From Adineta vaga (Eukaryota; Rotifera), in assembly GCA_021613535.1 (NCBI GenBank), contig CP075494.1:1674001-1738000 (forward strand): a stretch of 64,000 nt of DNA, in the 5' to 3' direction. Below are positions 11,478-22,300 of this stretch, piece after piece. Below the pieces are notes generated by a model, which was not told the DNA's origin, did not search any database, and worked only from the letters and a program-made list of their open reading frames with translations. A program made the position numbers and the translations under genes. Each line of letters starts with the position of its first letter. Positions within the stretch are counted from its first letter, which is position 1.

Positions 11478-12928
11478 TTATTGCTCCCGCCAGACACGCA
11501 GTTGTGGATTATAAAAAAGGTGTACGTCTTTTATCGAATCTGTTAATCGCGTTTGAAGTGTATACATCGGTTCATTGTAATTGCCTTGCCAATGCAAATC
11601 AATATAAACGTCCATGTTACCAGTACTATCATTGATCGGTATTTTATGTTCGATAGATTCTCGACCTGTGAGCTGTTTGGATTCGTATTTCGATAAAGTT
11701 CCTTGTCGAACTCGTATTCTTGCTCTCGAAAAAAGTGTATATGAAATGTCTTGATCAACATCGAGACCCATAATCGTAATTCTTTGTTTTTGAATGATAA
11801 CACGTACTCGTCGATGAAGCTCCCAGTCGGGTATAGAAATGTCTAATTTAGCCATCAATCCTCGCATAAGATCGTCGCATAAGGCGTGAATATTGAGTTG
11901 AGCTAATGGAGCTGATGAAGTCAATTGTAAATTGCCGATAGCTAATTTACCACCATGTTCACTGACTCTTTGTGGAACATACGCTGCTGGTGGAACGAGT
12001 ATTGAAGAGCCTAATACGAGACATACATCGGCTTTTTCTGCGTGTTCAAAACTTGTGTCGAATTCTTGTTGTGAAATACTCTCGCCAAAGTTAATGATCG
12101 AATCGTACAGTGTCGAACTACAATTGGTACATTTACGAGTTGTCTGATGATCGTGATCTTTGATGGCCGTTCGTGTTTGAAAATCACGAAAATATTTCGT
12201 ATGACAGTTCTTGCATATTTCCAAATTCGAATTACCATGAACCTCAGATATCAATGACAATGGCAAACCAGATCTTAGATGAAGCCCGTCGATATTTTGA
12301 GAAACAACAAAGTGCAGAAGATTTCGTCGAGCTAATTCGACTAGTGCCATATGTGTGACTGATGGAATTGCTTTTACTAAACTGACTGTACGAATCGTTG
12401 GAGAACGCTTAGCACCCGGATGATCACGAAGTTCCCACACACCTGGTCCGGTTGGTAGAATCGTATTCATACTGGATCGAAAGTCAGGAATACTATACAG
12501 AAAATTGAATAAATTATATTCGACACCATACTGGGGTGCAAAAAAGAAATAAAACACATTATCTTTATGAATTAGCAAAAGGAATTCACAATCGCATCAT
12601 GGATTCCTATGGACGTACAGGAAAATTTTCAGGAAGAGATATTTACCTATTTTTTAGTGCTTAACTCACTCCTTCTGAGTTTTCGATACAAGTCTATCAT
12701 GAGTTCTACTCACCCGGTAGATGTTGACACGCCGGCACCTATAATAATCACAATTTTAAAAATTACGTTCCGTTATTCGAAACCTTTCTTCGACTTACCA
12801 GTAAACACGATAAAATGCTTTGCATTACGAATCCACTCAGCCAATTGGTCAAGTTTCTGATCGAGAACGTCAGGTGGATCGATAATTTCTTTTTTTGTGG
12901 GATCTTCGTCTGCTATACTATATGCCAT
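11478..12928 (-). CDS. SIRT7: NAD-dependent deacylase, SIRT7-like sirtuin
   Basis: Three exons on the minus strand: 12799-12928, 12714-12738 (25 nt) and 11478-12492, with introns of 60 bp (GTAAGT..TATAG) and 221 bp (GTGAGT..TATAG). Phases match and the joined 389-residue protein restores the Rossmann glycine motif 'FTGAGVSTSTGIPDFRS' across both splice junctions. Further hallmarks: 'SQNIDGLHLRSGLP', the catalytic His in 'SEVHGN', two Cys pairs of the zinc ribbon (CKNCH..CTNCSS), 'INFGES' and 'CLVLGSS'. The QN.DGLHLRSGLP and 'GVWEL' features and the 'CDDLMRGLMAKL' end point to the class IV SIRT6/7 group, closest to SIRT7. A C-terminal extension of some 140 residues follows the core. Nuclear or nucleolar protein deacylation is the known family role. 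Gene looks intact. Confidence 0.88.
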
Positions 12929-13344
12929 ATCGTACGAATTTGATTAGACTTTTTTCACCGATCACAATCTGAAATCGTTTCAATTTATATATACATCCAT
13001 CTCTATCCTTAACTGCGTGTATGCATTAACGTAGAGTTGTCAACAATACAAACAAAATGTTTGCGCAACAATAGTGTCATCGTTGCTTACGTGCGTCACT
13101 GACAACTGTTGATTTGAGATTGACGCAAAAATTACAGAACTAAAAAAAGAATTGCGCAAGAGAAATACGTGTTTTTTTTCCTGTTCGAAGTTGATTTGAA
13201 AAACGTGCTCTTATTTTTTTACATTATTTTTAGATTGAAAAGGACATTTCTCTCATATTAAAAGACACTGATGATAAATGTCGTTGCTCGTCAGATTCAT
13301 TTTTTATCGAACCTGGTCTTTGCCTATGTTGTTTATAACCATTT

Positions 13345-13414
13345 AGGGTGTGAGTGTGGGTGTGGATATTCAATTCATCCTGAGCTCAAACCTCTGATCC
13401 ACACCTACACCCAT
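13345..13414. repeat. Telomere-type hairpin element
   Basis: G-arm AGGGTGTGAGTGTGGGTGTG (13345-13364), loop of about 30 nt, C-arm CCACACCTACACCCATC (13399-13415). Lies in the gap between the sirtuin start and the next minus-strand gene's end. Confidence 0.7.
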
Positions 13415-13617
13415 CGAACGAAGTCAAAACTGCGAGCACAATATCCTTCTTGATTTTCTACCCTCAGTAGTTTAATACCAGAATAAAATCAAAGCTAATA
13501 TATGTGTTTTCATTCATAAACTTGAATTCTTTTATTTAAAAAATAAAATATAAAAATAAGATTTGAGTATTATTCAGTTGTATCGTTACATTTTTTGGAA
13601 GTTAATTGAAATGTTTT

Positions 13618-14625
13618 TTAACAAAAAATGCGCATAAAAGTCCATTCGACACAAGCATGATCAAGTTTATTTGGATCGTATTGCAGAAGTCGATAGCCAC
13701 TTTGCCATAATTGGGAGAATAAGGACATATGCATAATGCTATGGTATATATCTCGATTCCACCAGTGAGACTCAAAAGATATCTGATATGGCAAGTTCTG
13801 GCTATTTTTGTTTGTCAATAAATCTCTGAATACCGAATATTCTCCACCTTCAATATCCATTTTCAAAACATGTACTTGTGTATGATTGTTTATCTTCAAT
13901 ATTTGTTCATAGTTCATATAGGTCAAGGTAGTCGAAAGCGGATTACCTGACATCTTCCCCGACTCTGGATAGATATAGCGTTGAATGGGTGAATTTTCAC
14001 CTAAACAAATTTTATAAAAACGTAGTCGGTCATATTCTTTTTGCGGAGGAGAACTTGTACAGTCAAAAGTGTACGCTAGGCATTTAGTTTGTCCTAAAAC
14101 CGATTCTTCAAATTGGAAATCATTCGCAGAGCCCAAGCTGTATACCGTACAAGAATCACTTGGAGATAGTACTTCTAAACCACAGATCCATTTTCCAGAG
14201 TCCACTGAAAGACCATAACGTTTCATCTGATTGTTATTATACGGACAGGGTAATAATTCATTGGTTGGATAGAGAATTTCGGGAAACTCTCTTTTCGTTT
14301 TATTAGGAGAGACAACGTATCTTTTGATAAAATCAAACGTTTTTGCAAATCCATCTTGCGTCCATATATAGTGTTTGTGTTCTAAATCTAAGACTAGTTG
14401 TTTTTTATAACCTATGAGGAAAGGATTCTTTTCACACCATTGAAGATCATTTGATATTGTCGTACGATTCTGCTTACTAAAGATGACATGTGAGTTAACT
14501 GAACACGTTTTGTTAGAATCAACAACATATATTTTATAGAAGTAAAGAATCAAGGAAAATACCGTCAGCTGAAGAAAAATCTTGATGTAGTTTTCATTGC
14601 GCATGAACAGGAAAGCCATCATCAC
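13618..14625 (-). CDS. METTL24-like type II membrane methyltransferase
   Basis: Single exon, 335 residues. A hydrophobic signal-anchor near the start (residues 15-35, 'IFLQLTVFSLILYFYKIYVV') is followed by a lumenal domain. 'DSGKWICGLEVLSPSDSCTVYSLGSANDFQFEE' contains the G-K-W-x-C-G and YS.GS.NDF.FE elements of the METTL24/Methyltransf_22 family, and 'VHVLKMDIEGGEY' is the FkbM-like acidic SAM-binding strand (KxDIEG). The end 'CVEWTFMRIFC' matches the family's closing strand. These proteins are predicted Golgi or secretory-pathway methyltransferases; the substrate is not known. N-glycosylation sites are present. The second or third Met could equally be the start. Confidence 0.78.
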   Translation of the reverse strand: MMMAFLFMRNENYIKIFLQLTVFSLILYFYKIYVVDSNKTCSVNSHVIFSKQNRTTISNDLQWCEKNPFLIGYKKQLVLDLEHKHYIWTQDGFAKTFDFIKRYVVSPNKTKREFPEILYPTNELLPCPYNNNQMKRYGLSVDSGKWICGLEVLSPSDSCTVYSLGSANDFQFEESVLGQTKCLAYTFDCTSSPPQKEYDRLRFYKICLGENSPIQRYIYPESGKMSGNPLSTTLTYMNYEQILKINNHTQVHVLKMDIEGGEYSVFRDLLTNKNSQNLPYQISFESHWWNRDIYHSIMHMSLFSQLWQSGYRLLQYDPNKLDHACVEWTFMRIFC

Positions 14626-16059
14626 TGTACTTGAATAGAAGAGTATAAGCGTGGAATATGTCCTTGATCTACTTCACGACGAACGATGTAAATAATGTGA
14701 GAATATTTTCAGTCATTCTTTCTTTCTTTCTTTCTCTCTTTTTCGATTGCAAAACTCTAGAGACATTTTTTTTATTTTTCGTTGTCATAGTTTCGCTCTT
14801 TATTGGAAGATTGGTAAAATGAAAACAAAAACGGCGTCTACCAATTTTAAATCACTTTCACTCCTTTTCTAAAAAATCAACTGTTCACGTGGCAGTCGAT
14901 TAGGAGATTTAGTTGAGATTGGAATATAGAACAATAGAGAAAATACTATTTAAATCTATAGTGTTATTTGTGGAGAGAGAAATTTTCGTACGAAAAATAG
15001 ATTTCTTCTCTAGGTAGAACTTAGAATTTTCTTTTGTTCTGTATTTTTAGAAAAATTTTTGCTACCTATTTTTTCCTCTTACGATAAATCGACACATTGA
15101 TTTAAATAAATCTTTCTCTTTTCGAAAATTATTTTGTTACAATTCTTTATTTAAAGTATAGGTCAGACTGCTTCCAAATGCCCCAACGTATAAGAAAGTA
15201 TATTTGTATGCATATAGAATAGATGTTCCAGGCGCATAAAGTATCTTTCAGAAATTTTTTTTTCGAAAATAAAGCTTATGTGAAATATGTTTTTATTGAC
15301 TAATTGGAAATAGAATGGAGTGAGTGGTATACTACTTTAGATATTGATAAAAACTTAGTGAATTTTGTAAACATTTCGAGTAGAGAGTTGATAGAAATAA
15401 AGCAATTGAGTTTGAAGAATATTGTTTTTTAGTACCGTTTGAAATCAAAATAAATTTGAAATAGTTTAGACGGAATGATTCCGAATAGGAGATGAAAATG
15501 TAGAGAGTACAATTCGTTAATGAAGTAAATATTTGTAGATTCCATACATAAAAATATTTTGAAATACAATCTTCTATGGATAACCTAACAAATATAGCGA
15601 AAATGAAACTATTTTTTGGTACTATTTTTTATACGCATTCAAATCTCAACTGAATTCTCATGTCAACTGTGACATCTGTTTGCTAAAACTTAATATTCCG
15701 TTTTTGAATTTGCAATTGCTAACATCCGAAAGATTATATTCGCGATACATCCACACATACGTTTCGTTTCCTTTTCTTTTCAAAGTTTGAAAATAGAAGT
15801 TTGATTAGTTTTTTTTTATTTGTTCTTTTTTTCTTTTCTGTTTAATTTTTGAACAGAACGATTAGACAAACAGAAATGAGAAACCGATTGAAAACTGGTA
15901 GGAATTGAAATTTTGTCATTCTCTCTATGTATTTATCTATGCAAATTATTGCAGAAAATTTCAATTCCACAGAGATCTCATCAAACCTTACTTAATTTCG
16001 ACTAAAGCATTTTTTGTTTTCATTGTAGAGATAAAATAATAGAATATTGCATTTTTTCA
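14626..16059. other. Long AT-rich intergenic region without a recognised gene
   Basis: Between divergent methyltransferase genes. It contains a CTTT-rich run (TTTCTTTCTTTCTTTCTCTC near 14720) and AT-rich sequence. I see no coding exon and, unusually for this window, no telomere-type hairpin. It should hold both promoters. Confidence 0.4.
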
Positions 16060-17149
16060 ATGATTCAACTCCTTACAAAAAATCGTACAAGATTAATTGC
16101 TGCAATAATCGGTGTTTTGATTATGGTATCAATATATAAAGGCGTTTTATTTATTAATGGCATTATACGTGGTACATTTCCATCCTCCTTGTCTTCTAAG
16201 TTGAATGTCAATACAGAAGTTCATGTAATGGAATCGCAAGTGCTCGATACATCCTTCTATTCTTTGGCTTCTTCATGTACATTAGGCGAAAGTAATAATG
16301 AAACTCTTCAACGTGCAAACGAGTTTGATGTAATCTATAAAACACTACGATGGAAAGATGGTGAAAGTGCATCCGGTCCAGGTTCGAATTTAGAAGGTGC
16401 CCTTGACTGGATAAAACATTTAAAATCACTATTTAAATATTTTTCTATTCGATCCATAGCTGATATACCATGTGGAGATACGACTTGGCAATTTTGTATT
16501 CGAGATATTAATACTATCGAACAAGTCTATTTTGGTGGTGATATATCCACACGAATTATAAAACAGAATCAAAAATTGTATGGAACAACACACAAGAATA
16601 AGTTATTTGATTATTGGGACCTTGTTAATTGTGGGATACCAACATTTACATATAAAAATTTGACACACGAATTCCGAAGTAAGTTGATATTCTTGATATT
16701 TCTGTTAATAAGCTAATATTATCTAAATAGGTAATAGTTTTGATTTAATTATCGTCCGTGATGCTCTTCAACATATGAACATTCGTAACGGTTTAAAAGC
16801 CGTACGCAATGTCGTTACGTCAAATGCAAAATACTTCGCGGTAAGCACTTATCCGCCAGAAAAAGCTTCGCCTGACACAGTCACTCGCTCAATAGAGAAA
16901 AATGAAACATTACCTTTAATCCCATCTGGTTGTTCAAAGAAAAATTATTGCAAAGTAGGAAATATTACTGAAGGGAATTGGTATCCCAATAATATCAATT
17001 GTCATCCATTCAATTTTCCATTGAATAAAGCAATTCTTGTACAACCATCTCATAAAATATTTTCCATTGAATACGACGAAATTCATATCTACAAAATTGA
17101 TGATGAGTTAAAAAATATTGTTAAGCATTACGATGACGCATGTATTTAA
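16060..17149 (+). CDS. Bacterial-type SAM-dependent methyltransferase with signal-anchor
   Basis: Two exons, 16060-16678 and 16731-17149, split by a 52-bp intron (GTAAGT..AATAG); the joined product is 345 residues. Residues 11-33 form a signal-anchor (LIAAIIGVLIMVSIYKGVLF). The core begins 'WKDGESASGPGSNLEGALDWI' and continues with motif I 'SIADIPCGDTTWQF', motif II 'VYFGGDIS', and, across the splice, 'NSFDLIIVRDALQHM', then 'KYFAVSTYP' and 'GNWYPNNINCHPFNFPL'. The SGxGS opening, DIPCGD and RD.LQH motifs match a class I methyltransferase type common in bacteria and phages. Presence of an intron and a membrane anchor shows it is settled in a eukaryotic genome. Substrate unknown; transfer from bacteria is an inference from motif style. 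Confidence 0.75.
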
Positions 17150-18623
17150 ATATAATAAATAAAAGCTTTGTGCAGTATTTACAAAACCAAAGATGATTTC
17201 TCATGAGGATGCTCAGAACGAACTCACAAGGATTAAATACGATTCCTTTAATTATCTAGAATAAAGACAACGTAAGAGTCAGTTCTTTAACCAAGTCTGT
17301 CATATCACAAGCAATATTAAGATTCTCAACAAAAAACAAGATGCTGAATCACAGCACTAAGATGATTAATCTCTCTAATCTCAAAGTGTTCTACGATGAC
17401 AGACAACGCAATTGACACGAATCTCGCACTGTCATTTCACGACTGATAATCAAATACTATCGTTACTTGAGGATACCTTAAGTAATACATAGAGTAAGCT
17501 AATACATGTACTAAATATTTGTCTTTCGATCGACTTTCATAAGTCATAATTATGACTATTTGGCCGTCTATCCTTGCAAACACTCAGATATTTAATTTAT
17601 TTGATTTATTGATCTTTGATGATAAGTTTGTCTTTATTAATTCTTGATTTATCAGATAAACGAGGGTGTTAATAAGATGTTAAATCCCATACATAAATTA
17701 GTGCAGAATTAAGAACTGAATCTTTCGATAGTGATTTCAAGCGATTTTGAGAGTATTTACAGTCATGCTTTCAATTAGGGCTATCAACTGATAGAGTTGT
17801 CATCGTTTAGATTTTCTGGCCAATTTTTTTTACAAGGACACACTATTATATTTTGACTTAAACTATCTATGGCTATTTAACATTAAGAACTACTATGCGG
17901 AAAAAACACAAGTAAAAATGAATATTTCAAAACATTTTTTTATCAGATCATAAAATTGCATCGAAGAAATAAGCAAAAAAAAGAGGGTGGAGATAATTCA
18001 ATACTTATACATACGCCTTCAGAAATATTTGATTTCTGATATTTTACACAGAATAAAAGACTAATATTTAGTTACCGAATTAAAGAGGAAATATATTAAA
18101 ATATAAAGTAACACATTATTTATGTTCTTATATGAAGAGAATTCTTATTTTTCTATTTAGAAGCAGTTCAGCAGAATTACCATCATAAATCGATGAGTTT
18201 AATTCATTTGAGAGGTAAAAATTGAAATTGATCAATGATTATTGAACAGATCTGAAAGTTTGAATAGAACGATAACACCCACCCTCAAGATTGTACTTGA
18301 ATAGAATTTACTGAGTACTCAATAAGAATTTGTTAAATTTAATCATTTATTTACTTGTTTGTTTATGGCTTCTGGCGAATCTATATATTTGTATCATCCT
18401 CCTATATCTAGACATTACTTCAAAAACTTCTGAACTCTGCATTATTACTTACAGCAACCGAAACAACATCAATTTTATGCCAATTAATACATGATTCTTT
18501 TGTTTTCTTATTATTTTAAGGATCATCATATCATGATAGTAGTAAATAATGAATTCAAAAATAATAATATATATGTACATGGAAAATATGAAAATATCGG
18601 AAAGTACTACTAAATACTTGTAC
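17150..18623. other. Intergenic region, no gene recognised
   Basis: AT-rich sequence downstream of the methyltransferase. Holds a half-site of the telomere-type element at 18275-18292 (ACACCCACCCTCAAGATT) and no convincing exon. Confidence 0.4.
18275..18292. repeat. Telomere-type element, right half only
   Basis: ACACCCACCCTCAAGATT: one CCCAC unit with the conserved CTCAAGAT end and no G-rich partner nearby; a solo or decayed half. Confidence 0.5.
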
Positions 18624-18850
18624 TCGTTCGATCGGTGAGTCAATGCCTTACCAACATATCATAAACGTGGTAAACATGATATATTGATATATCAGTTGTG
18701 AAAAGAAAAAATCGTTCGATCTGTGAGTCAACGCTGCATCAATATATCATAAAGGTGATAAACATGACGTATTGAATATGAGTGCATTCACTTCTCTCTA
18801 AGAATATCATGCGGTAAACAAAACTCGGAGAGAGTATGCCTTTATAAAGG
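18624..18850 (+). promoter_or_regulatory. Promoter with two 62-nt direct repeats and TATA-like box
   Basis: Two 62-nt copies at 18624-18685 and 18712-18773 begin CGTTCGATC and share GTGAGTCAA (AP-1-like TGAGTCA) and CATAAA.GTG.TAAACATGA, differing at a handful of positions. A TATA-like TTTATAAAGG is at 18841. They lie 180-320 nt upstream of the non-coding first exon of the thioredoxin-fusion gene, so are probably its control elements. Confidence 0.45.
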
Positions 18851-18948
18851 ACAGTGTTTTCTTGGTTTCGATCATTCTCCCGAAAAAATTATATTTTACA
18901 ATACAAAACACGCCTCTGACTTTAACATTTATAACGCAATTGGAAACG

Positions 18949-19333
18949 GTAAGTTTCAAGAATTTTTATTTTTTTTAATTACATAGAAGAAAGTATACTT
19001 CTCATTTTAATACCCCGACGATTATTGCTAAGAAAATCCTAGAAAAAAAAAGACAAAAAGATTTCTACTTTTGGTCTCTATTCGATGTATGTGATTATTC
19101 TAAAGTTCCAGAAATTTAGAATAAATCAAGAGCAGTTTTTCTCTATAGGCATACGCTATTCTCATATTTTAAAACAGCAATAGACATATCGTTGTGAATG
19201 ATTTTGGATGGTGAAATTGATCACTCTTACTTTTCTTTTTTTCTCACTTACATACGATTTGCACTATTTTTCATACACAGAGAATATGTTGAATGATTTC
19301 ATATTTTGACTTTCTTTTTGTTTTCATTCATAG
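18949..19333 (+). other. 5'-UTR intron of the thioredoxin-fusion gene
   Basis: A strong donor (AACG|GTAAGT, 18949) and acceptor (TTCATAG, ends 19333) flank 385 nt; the ATG lies 22 nt after the acceptor at 19356. Together with the TATA-like box at 18841 this gives a complete animal-type promoter, leader exon and intron upstream of a largely bacterial coding region. Confidence 0.5.
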
Positions 19334-19355
19334 ATCATTCTATTGATTATTAAAA

Positions 19356-22300
19356 ATGTTTCCAGGCTCCGTACAAGGAGCACTTTTAGCTGTTGTTATT
19401 ATTCTTACTCAAACAACAGAAAGCCATGTTCTTTCATTAACGAAAGATACATTTGATGATGCTGTGAAGAATAATAGACATTTACTTGTTAAATTTGTTG
19501 CACCATGGTGTGATCATTGCAAAGCATTGTCACCAGCTTATGCCGCTGCTGCTAAGCAACTAGTGGATTCCGGTAGTGATATCAAATTAGCTAGTGTTGA
19601 TGCAACTATTGAACAAGATTTAGCACAAAAATATGATGTTAAAGTTTATCCAACAATCAAATTCCTTAGTGATGGTACAACATTTGACTATACTGGTGGA
19701 CGTGCACGAGATGATATTACTAGTTGGTTGAAGAAGAAAACATTTGTCATCCACCATTATCGAAGAAAAGCACTGAAAAAACGTACGACCACAGTTCTGG
19801 CCCCCTATGTTTATGATCTCGATCCACAAATTGTGATCCAGCAAAATGTGAATCAGAAAGGATTGGTTATTATGGAAGGAAAACTCACAAAACCTTTCAT
19901 AGATGACCATATAAAATTATCTATCAAGTACCAGGATGTACAGGGCAATTGGGTGACAGGATGGTGTAAAACACTTTATTCTTACAATCAATATAATGAA
20001 AATGTAAGAGCTACATTCGAGTTACCTGCATCGGCACTGAACCCTTACAATGTAAAGATCGAATTAAGTTCTAATACGAACCTTTCCAACTTCAACAGTG
20101 TTGTTTGGGACAAAACGATCAGACATTACAAATTAGGTGACTACATCGCTACAAATTGTGATCTAGACGAAAATGAATATACCATCCTTTTAACACCGAA
20201 AAAAGATGGTACTTTGATCACAGACACTAATGGAAAAGTTACAGGAGTAAAAGACAGGGTGACAACCGCCCATTCCTGGAACAGACTGAACATTGGATAT
20301 TCATTGGATAATAAAAAGAATGATGTAGTCTTCTCACCTACAAATCCAGCGACCTTGTTTACCGACACCAATGGTGCCAAATCCATTAAAATGGTCAATC
20401 AGGGAGTTATTAGTGACACTTTGGGTTCCACCCCTGAATTTATTTACAATGTAGGTCCGGGACATCCAATTCCGTATTTATATAGTTATGAAGATCCTGT
20501 ATATATGTTCGCGGGCAAATTTTCAGTAAACGGATTTTTCATAAAATTCAGTCAATGGCCCGGTGAACCAAATGGTCCAGGATATCATAATTTTAAAAAT
20601 CCTAACAGTCTTCAAAGTAGATATTTCAATTTATACAATACTATAAGTGAAAAGTTATCTGATTTTATCAGTGATCAGGAGCCAGTAGTATTTGTATCAA
20701 GTATGACTACAGGTTTCCGAGTTTATAAAAGTAATGGAACTTATATAAACCTTACAGGCTATAGCAACTATGGTCCGTTATATTTTGGATATGGTAATGA
20801 TCAGGGAGGCGGTCGTAGAGGACCCGGATCTGAAAACTTTATCGTTTCAAGTACTTCCGAAATGACATTATATGGAATGGGTGCATTACGAAATGACTTT
20901 GTGAATTTTACTCCGGGATACCCATCCATCCGATCAATGCAGGATATTGAAAAAGAAATCTCTAAATTCATCAGATATGCTGGCATCTTCGGAAATACCA
21001 CTGCTTATGATGACACTTCAGAATGTGCAGGCGGATGTTTTGCAGCAAATCCTGGGGCTGTTTCAGATTATGTGATGTTAGACTGGGCTAAAGCACCAAA
21101 CAGCTACATTTTCACAGGAAAAGATAAAAACGGAAATGATGCTGACGGTCTTTACATTCCTGTAAAAAAAGCTTATGAAATGTGGTCTAAAGGTGGTGAA
21201 TTCATGAGAGACGAAAACGGAAATTACACTCCTATTCCGTCTGGAACTGCTACAGCTGGTTTGTATTGGGAGGATGAACCCGGTTTGATCAAGTCTATTA
21301 CTTTACAAGGAACAGGTGAAAATGCTAAGATTAAAGTCTTAGTTAATAAACTTAAAGAAGGAAATGCCGTAGTATCTTATCGAGTAGATGATAAAGTTTA
21401 CTGGACTTGGCACGTTTGGGTAACAGATGATCCAACCGTGAATGGTAGTACTTACCGTCTGGGTTTCGAGAAAGATAAAAATGGAAATCCTGTTACAAAC
21501 TGGAAATGGATGGACAGAAATCTAGGTGCAACAAGTGCAAAATTCTTAGGTAACAACTGGCATAAATCTCAAGGGTTACAATATCAATGGGGAAGAAAAG
21601 ATCCATTCCCTGCTCTTATACATAAGGACGGAACGATGTATGAGATTTCTGGAGAAATTGGTAACATTAGATACGTAGGAGCTGTTTATACCACAGGATC
21701 AACTTCTGCATTACCGGTAAAATACAGAGGAAACTTATACCCACAAGACAATACGGGATATGACACTCCGAGCGGAAATATTCGTTATTCTGTTCAGCAT
21801 CCGATCCACATGATCATTCCGCCACTCTATGTCAAGAAATATAATGAAACGGTGATTGATAACGATGAAAACATGTTTGTTCAAAACAGTGCTAATTCAT
21901 GGTATCATCAACAACGAACAACATGGTTCTCTAAACAGAAATACAGAAATGATTTCAACAGTGCCGATCCTTCACAGAACGTTGCATGGGATCTTTGGGG
22001 TGACACTCGTGGTGGCAAGATAAGTGACCTAAATAACCCTCAATTAGCAGAAGAAAGTAAGCGCTACGCAATGAAATCTCCTTATGACCCTTGTCCGTGT
22101 AACTGGAGAGTACCATCATTCTATGATAATGTTGGCAGTCCTAACAATGACAATAACGCTTCACCTTGGGGAAGAATTGGAGGCGCGAATGATGTGGACA
22201 CCTTTACTTCTAATCCTTCAACATCAAGTACAAGATTCCCTGGAATTAAGATATATCCCGGTTTAGGATATGATTTTACAGGCGTTGCAGGTCGTAATTT

